This document shows positions 57,428 to 64,000 of a DNA stretch of 64,000 bases, in pieces; position 1 is the stretch's first letter, and every line of letters begins with the position of its first letter. This DNA comes from Thiohalocapsa sp. PB-PSB1. GTDB lineage: Bacteria > Pseudomonadota > Gammaproteobacteria > Chromatiales > Chromatiaceae. The DNA is taken from NCBI GenBank assembly GCA_016745215.1, contig CP050890.1, positions 7,395,001-7,459,000 of the forward strand, in the 5' to 3' direction. The notes under the pieces were generated by a model. It did not search any database, was not told where the DNA came from, and worked only from the letters and a program-made list of their open reading frames with translations. The position numbers were made by a program, and so were the translations under genes.

Positions 57428-58425
57428 ACAGCGCCGATGGCCAGCCACGCTCTGCGGAACACTGGGAACTTTATCGCGCGATCACCCCGCGTAACCTGCT
57501 CATCGCCTTGGTTGTGTTCGTGCTGTTGTCCATGTCTGCACGCAACACCGAAATGGACAGAGCCTTCGTCGAAACCAGTCAGGCGGTACTGTCTGTGTTT
57601 GGGATTGGCGATTCTCAGGTGCTTGATGGGGCCGTGCGATTTGGCAGCAAAGCCTTCCCGATTCAGATTTCCGAGCGCACTGAAGTCAGCCGTCTCGAGG
57701 ATTTCGATCGAGATAACCTCCCCTGGCTCGCCTATCTCGAGGTAGCTGAAGACAACGAGTACGATGCACTCACCGATACATGGACGCTTGCACAAAGCGA
57801 GTACCTTGTCGAGCCGATCGGATATCTCACCAAGGTATTGTGGAAGATGTGGGAGACCGTTGAGATGGGGTTTTGGGGCACTCTGATCTCAGTGATGATC
57901 GCGTTACCACTGGGCATTCTGTCGAGCCGCAATTACACGCCGCACAAACTCGTTTACACCATTGCGCGGGTCTGGTTGAGCTTCCACCGCGCTATGCCTG
58001 AACTGATTCTGGCGCTTTTCCTGGTGCTGATGTATGGCTTTGGGCCTATCGCCGGTGTGCTCGCGCTCGCCATTCACACCAGTGGGGTATTGGGCAAATT
58101 CTTTGCTGACGAGATCGAAAACGCACCGCCCGGACCTCAAACCGCCTTGGCCGCATCCGGCGCCAATTCCATGAAAGTACTGCGTTTTGCGGTTTTTCCG
58201 CATGTGTTGCCCGCCTGGATTGCCTATATCCAGTACATCTTCGAGCGCAATATTCGCACCGCGACCGTTCTCGGCATCGTGGGCGCGGGTGGTATCGGCA
58301 TGGAACTGAAGGGTCGCTGGGATCTGTTCGACTACGGCCACGTCTCGACCATTCTTCTGGCGATATTCGCTACAGTGGTCGTGTTGGAAATGTTCTCGCA
58401 ACAGCTTCGCAGCAGAACACTCTGA
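57424..58425 (+). CDS. phnE: Phosphonate ABC transporter permease PhnE
   Basis: 333 residues. The ABC permease region (about 140-330) contains LWKMWETVEMGFWGTLISVM, the cytoplasmic EAA-like loop NAPPGPQTALAASGANSMKV, and TATVLGIVGAGGIGMELKGR. A membrane helix near residue 30 and an extra periplasmic segment of about 90 residues lengthen the protein beyond the usual 260-280. A single PhnE is encoded, so it would act as a homodimer. Confidence 0.92.
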   Translation: MNSADGQPRSAEHWELYRAITPRNLLIALVVFVLLSMSARNTEMDRAFVETSQAVLSVFGIGDSQVLDGAVRFGSKAFPIQISERTEVSRLEDFDRDNLPWLAYLEVAEDNEYDALTDTWTLAQSEYLVEPIGYLTKVLWKMWETVEMGFWGTLISVMIALPLGILSSRNYTPHKLVYTIARVWLSFHRAMPELILALFLVLMYGFGPIAGVLALAIHTSGVLGKFFADEIENAPPGPQTALAASGANSMKVLRFAVFPHVLPAWIAYIQYIFERNIRTATVLGIVGAGGIGMELKGRWDLFDYGHVSTILLAIFATVVVLEMFSQQLRSRTL

Positions 58426-58481
58426 CCCTGCATGCCATTCGCCGGGATGTGAACTTCGATAGACATAAGAGATCCGGACCA

Positions 58482-58991
58482 ATGATCAATCTACCGAGAG
58501 AACAATGGGTACGCGCTTTGAGCGTAATTCCCGAAGAGGCACTGGCAAGTGTCGTGCAGAACTTTCCCGACGCATGGGAAGTGACCCCGAATGCATTGCC
58601 GCAAGAAGGGCTTGGCCTGCTCAAGTTTCGAGACAGTGCACTTGGCGATGCCTTTTATCTCGGGGAATTTCCGCTCGCCACCTGCTGGCTGAGCATCACC
58701 ACTCCGGATGCAGTCAGCGCCGAAGGCGCCGCCATGGTGATGGACGACCGAGCTGAGCGGGCTGAACAAATGGCACTCTGCGATGCCGTGCTTTCGGCCC
58801 AGTTACCCGGCTGGGAGGCCGTCGCAAAACTCATCGAGCAGGGGGGCGAGCAATTGGCGCTGAAAGCGCGCGAACGTAAATCCATGCTGGCAAAAACGCG
58901 GGTCGACTTTTCCCTGCTCGATGATGTTGGGCTCGATGATGTTGAGCTCGATGATGTTGGGCTCGATGATGTAGGAGAAGACCATGCTTGA
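58482..58991 (+). CDS. phnG: C-P lyase subunit PhnG with a repeat-encoded tail
   Basis: 169 residues; PhnG is usually about 150. REQWVRALSVIPEEALASVV, LLKFRDSALGDAFYLGEFPL and RAERAEQMALCDAVLSAQ fit PhnG, a subunit of the PhnGHI core complex that attaches adenine ribose to phosphonate. The last 28 residues contain LDDVG-type units four times, encoded by a 15-bp tandem repeat (58917-58976). The overlap with phnH is 8 bp. Confidence 0.9.
   Translation: MINLPREQWVRALSVIPEEALASVVQNFPDAWEVTPNALPQEGLGLLKFRDSALGDAFYLGEFPLATCWLSITTPDAVSAEGAAMVMDDRAERAEQMALCDAVLSAQLPGWEAVAKLIEQGGEQLALKARERKSMLAKTRVDFSLLDDVGLDDVELDDVGLDDVGEDHA
58917..58976 (+). repeat. 15-bp tandem repeat within phnG
   Basis: CTCGATGATGTTGGG and close variants occur four times in a row. 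The repeat is in frame and adds acidic LDDVG/LDDVE units to the C-terminus of PhnG. Confidence 0.9.
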
Positions 58992-59535
58992 TGTCGCACC
59001 CATTTGGACAGCGCATGTCCAACAACAAAACTATCGCGCATTGCTGGACGCGATGTCGCGCCCAGGTTCGGTTTCAAACATCGGCTGCGGCGATAACGAC
59101 AAGCCCTATCTGGCCGTACTGGCCACGCTGTTGGATGGTGCAGTCTCACTGGCGGATCCCCAGCAACTTCTGAAAGATCAGGATTGGCCTCTGCTACAGG
59201 CAAAATTTCGTGATCTCGCAAATGCCGACTACCTGTTGTTCGAGGGCAGCCAAGTCACCGCTGTGCAACCGAAACTCGGCACCCTGCCCAACCCGGAGGA
59301 TTCCTGCACCTTGATCATCCATGTGCAGTCGCTGACTCAGGGGGATCTGCGCCTGCGCCTTAGCGGCCCTGGCGTCAACGGCACCACCGATGTGGCCATT
59401 GATGGGCTGCACCATGACTGGATTACACAGCGTGCAGACTGGGTATGCGCCTTTCCCCTTGGGGTCGATATCATCCTGGTAGATCGAGATGCGGTCATGG
59501 CCCTGCCCCGCACAACACGCGTGGAGGTGATGTGA
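58984..59535 (+). CDS. phnH: C-P lyase subunit PhnH
   Basis: 183 residues. FRALLDAMSRPG-type start (YRALLDAMSRPGSVSNIG), ADYLLFEGSQVTAVQPKLGT, LRLRLSGPGVNGTTDVAIDG and FPLGVDIILVDRDAVMALPR are the PhnH signature. PhnH belongs to the PhnGHIJ complex. It ends in TGATG with the start of phnI. Confidence 0.92.
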   Translation: MLDVAPIWTAHVQQQNYRALLDAMSRPGSVSNIGCGDNDKPYLAVLATLLDGAVSLADPQQLLKDQDWPLLQAKFRDLANADYLLFEGSQVTAVQPKLGTLPNPEDSCTLIIHVQSLTQGDLRLRLSGPGVNGTTDVAIDGLHHDWITQRADWVCAFPLGVDIILVDRDAVMALPRTTRVEVM

Positions 59536-60647
59536 TGGGTTACGTCGCAATCAAGGGCGGTGGCCAGGCCATCCAAGGCACCAAGGCGGTTTTCGATTAT
59601 CTGCGTGCGCGCCAGGGAGAAGGTGCTGATCCCATCCAGGCCGATACCATTGAAAACCAGCTTCGGCTGTTGCACGCCCGCGTCCTGTCAGAGGGTGGCG
59701 TCTACCATCCGCGCCTCGCCTCGCTGGCCATCAAACAGGCCCAGGGCGACACCTTGGAGGCCGCCTTTATCCTGCGCGCCCATCGATCTACGCTACCACG
59801 CCTGGCAGAAACCGAGCTGTTGGATACGCGCAACATGCGTATCACCCGTCGTATCTCCTCCGCCTTCAAGGACATTCCCGGCGGCCAGATGCTCGGTGCC
59901 ACCACCGACTATCACCTGCGCCTGATGCGCATGGAACTGCTCAACGAGTCGCCACAGCGCTTCAAGGCGATCACCGGCGAATGGTTTGATGGCCTCGACA
60001 TTGACGAGATTCCGGACACCTTTCCCAAAGTTCTCGATGGACTGCGTGCCGAAGGCCTATTAGCCCCGCTCGACGAGCAACGCGCCACGCAGACACCGTT
60101 CGACATCACCCGCGAGCCGATGATTTTCCCTGTCCCGCGATCAGCCGCCCTCTCCACCATGGCGCGTGGCGAACAGGGATCATTGCTGGCAATTGCGTAT
60201 TCCAATATGCGCGGATACGGTGATGTACACCCAACGGTGGCCGAGTTACGGGTCGGCTATCTGCCGGTCATGCTGCCGCACCCGGTGACGGGCAAACCGA
60301 TGGAAATCGGTGAAGTGGAAGTCACCGAGTGCGAAATTGTCGCCATGTACGAAAGCGACGAGGATGGTAGCAAGCCAGTCTTTACCCTGGGCTACGGTGT
60401 CTGCTTCGGTCACAACGAAGTCAAGGCCATCAGCATGGCTATTCTGGACCGCTCACTGCAAAACGGTATGCAGCATGACCCAAGCAATCCTTCCGAAAAC
60501 CCCGAGTTCGTATTACTGCATGTCGACGGCGTCGACTCGATGGGCTTCTGCACCCACTACAAAATGCCGCACTACGTCACCTTCCAGTCAGACATGGATC
60601 GCCTGCGAACCAGCCAGAAAAAACAATCCAGCGTGGACGGCCGATGA
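59535..60647 (+). CDS. phnI: C-P lyase subunit PhnI
   Basis: 370 residues beginning MGYVAIKGGGQAI. The conserved blocks are HARVLSEGGVYHPRLASLAI, RRISSAFKDIPGGQMLGATT and QGSLLAIAYSNMRGYGDVHP. PhnI is the nucleosidase of the core complex: with PhnG, PhnH and PhnL it makes the phosphonate ribosyl triphosphate from ATP. It overlaps phnH by 1 bp and phnJ by 4 bp. Confidence 0.95.
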   Translation: MGYVAIKGGGQAIQGTKAVFDYLRARQGEGADPIQADTIENQLRLLHARVLSEGGVYHPRLASLAIKQAQGDTLEAAFILRAHRSTLPRLAETELLDTRNMRITRRISSAFKDIPGGQMLGATTDYHLRLMRMELLNESPQRFKAITGEWFDGLDIDEIPDTFPKVLDGLRAEGLLAPLDEQRATQTPFDITREPMIFPVPRSAALSTMARGEQGSLLAIAYSNMRGYGDVHPTVAELRVGYLPVMLPHPVTGKPMEIGEVEVTECEIVAMYESDEDGSKPVFTLGYGVCFGHNEVKAISMAILDRSLQNGMQHDPSNPSENPEFVLLHVDGVDSMGFCTHYKMPHYVTFQSDMDRLRTSQKKQSSVDGR

Positions 60648-61573
60648 GCATGCAGCAAAGATTTGGCTTTCTCGACGAGTATGCCAAAAAGGAAATTCGC
60701 CGCAGCGTGCTGAAGGCCGTTGCCATACCCGGTTACCAAGTCCCCTATTCCAGCCGCGAAATGCCCATGGGGCGTGGTTTCGGCACAGGCGGTCTGCAAC
60801 TGACCCTGGCTTTGATCGGACGTGGGGAGACATTGAAAGTCATCGACCAGGGTTCCGATGACTCGGTCAACGCCGTCAACCTGCGTTCCTTTATCGAGAT
60901 GACATGTCCCGGGATAGATACAACGACGGTGACCGAAGAGGCCGACCTGATTCAGTCCCGTCATCGCATTCCGGAAAAACCCTTGCGCGAAGACCAACTG
61001 CTGATTCTACAGGTGCCCTATCCAGACGCATTGGTGGTGGTCGAGGCGTCGGAAGACAAACGCAAGCTGTTGCATGGCGAAGGAGATTATTCCCGCCTGC
61101 TGGTCAAGCTGTACGAAGACATCGTGAAATTCGATGAGATTACCATCTCGCACCGCTACCCAACCCGGATTGATGACCATTATGTGATCGATCCCTCACC
61201 CATCCCCCGCTGGGATGTACCCAAGCTGGATCATTCCAAGACTTTGGTGTTACTCGGTGCCGGCCGCGAAAAGAAGATCTACGCAGTTCCTCCTTATACC
61301 AGGGCCACACCTCTTGCCTTCGAAGACGTGCCGTTCCGAGTTGAAGACTTCAACGACGAGCAAGGTCGAAGACGGGCTTGCGCACGCTGCGGATGCAGCA
61401 ACAGTTTTCTCGATGAATACGTCGATTCCACGACCGGAGAAACCGTCTACCGTTGTTCGGATGCCGACTGGTGCGCGGAGCAAGAACGTTTGAACGCCGT
61501 GGCAGGCAGGATGCCGGAAACGATCATCGAGCCATTGAACCGAAGCGACAAAGTGGAGGCGGTCAATGGATAG
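60644..61573 (+). CDS. phnJ: C-P lyase (alpha-D-ribose 1-methylphosphonate 5-phosphate lyase) PhnJ
   Basis: 309 residues. The start (FGFLDEYAKKEIRRSVLKAV) and GYQVPYSSREMPMGRGFGTG are invariant in PhnJ. The radical-SAM 4Fe-4S cysteines are in CARCGCSNSFLDEY and YRCSDADWC, with the C-x2-C-x21-C-x5-C spacing known from E. coli PhnJ. This is the enzyme that breaks the C-P bond. It overlaps phnI by 4 bp and phnK by 8 bp. Confidence 0.96.
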   Translation: MSMQQRFGFLDEYAKKEIRRSVLKAVAIPGYQVPYSSREMPMGRGFGTGGLQLTLALIGRGETLKVIDQGSDDSVNAVNLRSFIEMTCPGIDTTTVTEEADLIQSRHRIPEKPLREDQLLILQVPYPDALVVVEASEDKRKLLHGEGDYSRLLVKLYEDIVKFDEITISHRYPTRIDDHYVIDPSPIPRWDVPKLDHSKTLVLLGAGREKKIYAVPPYTRATPLAFEDVPFRVEDFNDEQGRRRACARCGCSNSFLDEYVDSTTGETVYRCSDADWCAEQERLNAVAGRMPETIIEPLNRSDKVEAVNG

Positions 61574-62396
61574 GGTATTAGAGGTTCGCGGACTATCCAA
61601 ACGCTATGGCAAAGGCTGTCCTTCGTGCTTCGACAAAACGGGGCCGGATTACGATTCCAATATCTGCCCAGACTGCGGCAGCGTAGTAGCGGCACAGGAT
61701 GTGTGCTTCGACCTGTATACGGGGGAAATCCTCGGCATCATGGGCGAATCGGGCTCAGGTAAATCCACCGCAGTAAAATGCCTGTACTTCGACCAGGAAC
61801 CCACTGCCGGCAACGCCAGGTTTTACGATCAGGGCCAGCAGTTCGACTTATTCTCATTGAACAAGGCCCAGCAACGCCGACTGTCGAACCAACGTTTCGG
61901 CATGGTCTATCAGAACCCTCATCTGGGTCTGAACTTCGACATCTCTGCCGGTGGCAACATTGCCGAACGCCTGCTGATGTCAGACGTGGATAATTATGCG
62001 CAGATCCGCCAACGTGCCACCGCACTGTTGTCGCGCACTGAAGTGCTTCCCGAACGCATGGACGAACTGCCGAAGAACTTTTCCGGCGGCATGCAACAGC
62101 GCGTTCAGATCGCCAAAGCACTGGCCACGCAACCCCCGCTGCTGTTTCTCGATGAAGTCACCACAGGCCTGGACCTATCGGTTCAGGCGGCCATTCTCGA
62201 CTTGATTCTGGAGATTCAACAACAGCTACAGACGGCCATGATCGTGGTCACTCACGACCTCGGTGTCATCCGCCTATTGGCCGATCGCACGCTGGTAATG
62301 AAGTGCGGCCAGGTCATAGAAAACGGCCTCACGGATCAGATCCTGGAAGACCCTCAACAGGCTTACACGCAACGCCTCGTTGCTTCTGTTTTGTAA
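61566..62396 (+). CDS. phnK: C-P lyase ABC-type protein PhnK
   Basis: 276 residues. Walker A is IMGESGSGKSTAVKCL, the signature NFSGGMQQRVQIAKAL and Walker B PPLLFLDEVTTGLDLSVQ. An N-terminal cysteine-rich insert (KGCPSCFDKTG, NICPDCGSV) is characteristic of PhnK. It docks on the PhnGHIJ core rather than serving a transporter. Confidence 0.94.
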   Translation: MDRVLEVRGLSKRYGKGCPSCFDKTGPDYDSNICPDCGSVVAAQDVCFDLYTGEILGIMGESGSGKSTAVKCLYFDQEPTAGNARFYDQGQQFDLFSLNKAQQRRLSNQRFGMVYQNPHLGLNFDISAGGNIAERLLMSDVDNYAQIRQRATALLSRTEVLPERMDELPKNFSGGMQQRVQIAKALATQPPLLFLDEVTTGLDLSVQAAILDLILEIQQQLQTAMIVVTHDLGVIRLLADRTLVMKCGQVIENGLTDQILEDPQQAYTQRLVASVL

Positions 62397-62405
62397 GGTG
62401 TATCC

Positions 62406-63131
62406 ATGAAAGAGAAACCGGTGCTGCAGGTACGCGGTTACGCCAAACGGTTCGTTTTGCACGAACAGGGAAAAGTCATTCCTTCATCCTATGACGTCAA
62501 CCTCGATGTTTATCCCGGCAACCTGACGGCACTGATCGGCCCCACTGGCTCAGGCAAAAGCACGGTACTCAAGGGTATCTACCGAACTTACCTGCCCAGC
62601 GACGGGCAGTTGCTGTTTACCCGCGAAAACGGCGAAACCCTCGACCTAGCCCAGGTAGACGAACATCAGGTTCTGGAATTACGCCGCAACGAAGTCGGCT
62701 TCGTGACCCAGTTTCTGCATTTTCTGCCGCGCCAGCCCAGCGAAGACATTGTGGCACAACCGCTGGTGCAACGAGGCTACCGGCAAGAACAAGCTCACAA
62801 ATTGGCACGCGACATGTTGGCTGCCATGAACCTGCCGGAACGCCTGTGGGGTATTTCACCCGCAACCTTCTCCGGTGGTGAAAAACAACGCGTCAACCTG
62901 GCGCGCGGACTGATCGCCAAGCCCCGCCTGTTACTGCTGGACGAGCCAACTGCTAGCCTTGATTCGAAAACCACAGATCGCGTAGTCAGCCTCGTCGAGA
63001 GTCTGAAACACGAGGGCGTGGCCATGCTGGCCGTTTTTCACCAACCCGAACTGGTCACGCGCATGGCCGACCGGGTAGTTGAACTCGAAACACCGACACT
63101 GACTGCAACACCTTTAGAGGAAATCGCCTGA
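62406..63131 (+). CDS. phnL: C-P lyase ABC-type protein PhnL
   Basis: 241 residues. Walker A LIGPTGSGKSTVLKGIYRTY, signature ATFSGGEKQRVNLARGL and Walker B RLLLLDEPTASLDSKT. The YLPSDGQLLF and FVTQFLHFLPRQPSEDIVAQ segments are PhnL-like. PhnL works with PhnG, PhnH and PhnI in the first step. It ends in TGATG with phnM. Confidence 0.94.
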   Translation: MKEKPVLQVRGYAKRFVLHEQGKVIPSSYDVNLDVYPGNLTALIGPTGSGKSTVLKGIYRTYLPSDGQLLFTRENGETLDLAQVDEHQVLELRRNEVGFVTQFLHFLPRQPSEDIVAQPLVQRGYRQEQAHKLARDMLAAMNLPERLWGISPATFSGGEKQRVNLARGLIAKPRLLLLDEPTASLDSKTTDRVVSLVESLKHEGVAMLAVFHQPELVTRMADRVVELETPTLTATPLEEIA

Positions 63132-64000
63132 TGAAGACCTGCTTGAGAAATGCCCGTGTCGTACTGGCGGACGAGGTACTGGACAAGGCTGATGTTGTCA
63201 GTGAAGACGGTGTCATCACAGCCATCAACCCGGAAAGCACGATCGCTGACGACGTGATCGACCTGAACAATCAATGGCTGATGCCGGGGATGATCGACCT
63301 GCACTGCGATGCGCTGGAAAAAGAGGTCGAACCCCGACCCAATGTTCACTTTCCGCTCGACTTTGCTTGCGCGCAAGCCGACAAGCGCAATGCGGCTGCA
63401 GGCATTACAACCGTCTACCATGCACTCTCATTCGCCAACGACGAACTTGGTGTCCGCAACAATGCATTTGCTGCCCGGATTGTCCGCGCCGTACACGAAT
63501 GGCATCCGCATGGACTGGTGGACAACCGGGTTCATTGTCGCTACGAAATTACCGACGAGAGCGGATTGCCGATACTCGAGTCACTGTTGCAACAGAAATC
63601 CATGCATCTCATTTCGATGATGGACCACACACCGGGCCGGGGACAGTTCAAGGACATGGCGGCATACCAAAACTACCTGACCCTTACCTATGAGAAAACT
63701 GCCGACGAAGTGGAAGCCATCATCGAGCGCAAGATCGAAGCTGTTCGCGGTGCCTTTGCGCGTATGCAGGAACTGGCCAATGCGGCGCATGCTGCGGGTA
63801 TTTCTGTTGCCAGTCATGACGACGATTCAGCAGAACGCGTCTTCACCATGAGCGGCATCGGTGCCGATATCTCGGAATTTCCGATGACCCTCGAAGCGGC
63901 CAAGGCGGCCAAAGCAGCCGGCATGTCGACCATCTTTGGCGCACCGAATATTCTGCGTGGCAAAAGCCAGTCGGGCTCCATGAAGGCTATCGAAGCGATT
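63131..64000 (+). CDS. phnM: Alpha-D-ribose 1-methylphosphonate 5-triphosphate diphosphatase PhnM, partial
   Basis: The gene runs off the right end of the window; 290 residues are visible. An amidohydrolase fold is evident: GMIDLHCDALEKEVEPRPNV with the metal-binding HxD variant, LISMMDHTPGRGQFKD, SVASHDDDSAERV and ISEFPMTLEAAKAAKAAGMS. PhnM removes pyrophosphate before PhnJ acts. phnN and phnP, if present, would follow outside the window. Confidence 0.95.
   Translation, partial: MKTCLRNARVVLADEVLDKADVVSEDGVITAINPESTIADDVIDLNNQWLMPGMIDLHCDALEKEVEPRPNVHFPLDFACAQADKRNAAAGITTVYHALSFANDELGVRNNAFAARIVRAVHEWHPHGLVDNRVHCRYEITDESGLPILESLLQQKSMHLISMMDHTPGRGQFKDMAAYQNYLTLTYEKTADEVEAIIERKIEAVRGAFARMQELANAAHAAGISVASHDDDSAERVFTMSGIGADISEFPMTLEAAKAAKAAGMSTIFGAPNILRGKSQSGSMKAIEAI

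Overview
The window looks like chromosome of a high-GC gammaproteobacterium, most probably a purple sulfur bacterium or close relative (Chromatiales). The evidence is the HupK-HypC-HypD-HypE set for NiFe hydrogenase maturation, the gammaproteobacterial order rsmI / lpoA-yraN-dolP, and the abundance of short palindromic REP-type repeats. The assignment is inferred from gene content only. No rRNA, tRNA or CRISPR array was seen.

Layout. 1-9 kb: the end of a molybdenum hydroxylase gene, an LprI-like protein, a GH108 muramidase, a ten-unit array of a 93-bp palindromic repeat, citramalate synthase plus threonine synthase (minus strand), and a DUF4212 / sodium:solute symporter pair closed by a clear terminator. 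9-23 kb: mostly core genes: a BPSS1780-type membrane protein, a SEC-C motif protein, a SirB1-like protein, a secreted metallophosphoesterase, a SHOCT protein, an FAD-linked oxidase, dolP-yraN-lpoA diverging from rsmI, and a small-domain methyltransferase. 23-27 kb: hupK-hypC-hypD-hypE, the last three overlapping by 4 bp. 27-30 kb: repeats and relics (a dispersed repeat, three REP families, transposase and EAL-domain remnants) around a His-rich periplasmic protein. 30-45 kb: a minus-strand run of four exported proteins: a glycine-rich surface protein, a 2346-residue FN3/CARDB-type protein, an RHS/YD-repeat protein with an unrecognised 15-cysteine C-terminal tip, and an 832-residue protein with a Ca-binding type motif. 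The three downstream genes are coupled by short overlaps. This is the strongest candidate for an undescribed system. 46-52 kb: an eight-gene Mrp-type Na+/H+ antiporter operon without a full-length MrpA, bracketed by directly repeated sequence. 52-55 kb: decayed gene pieces and a cupin gene. 55-64 kb: a phosphonate operon, phnF-D-C-E-G-H-I-J-K-L-M, running off the right edge, preceded by a PhoB-box-like array of four half-sites. phnD carries an apparent one-base deletion inside its signal peptide.

How it fits together. The phn operon would import phosphonates (PhnDCE) and cleave their C-P bond (PhnG-M) under phosphate starvation. HypCDE and HupK assemble the Fe(CN)2CO centre of a NiFe hydrogenase encoded elsewhere. 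Mrp exchanges sodium for protons. CimA and ThrC both feed 2-oxobutanoate/isoleucine supply. Repeats are concentrated in the accessory stretches, and small tandem repeats have also entered coding sequence (HypC tail, PhnG tail, N-termini of the RHS-locus proteins).
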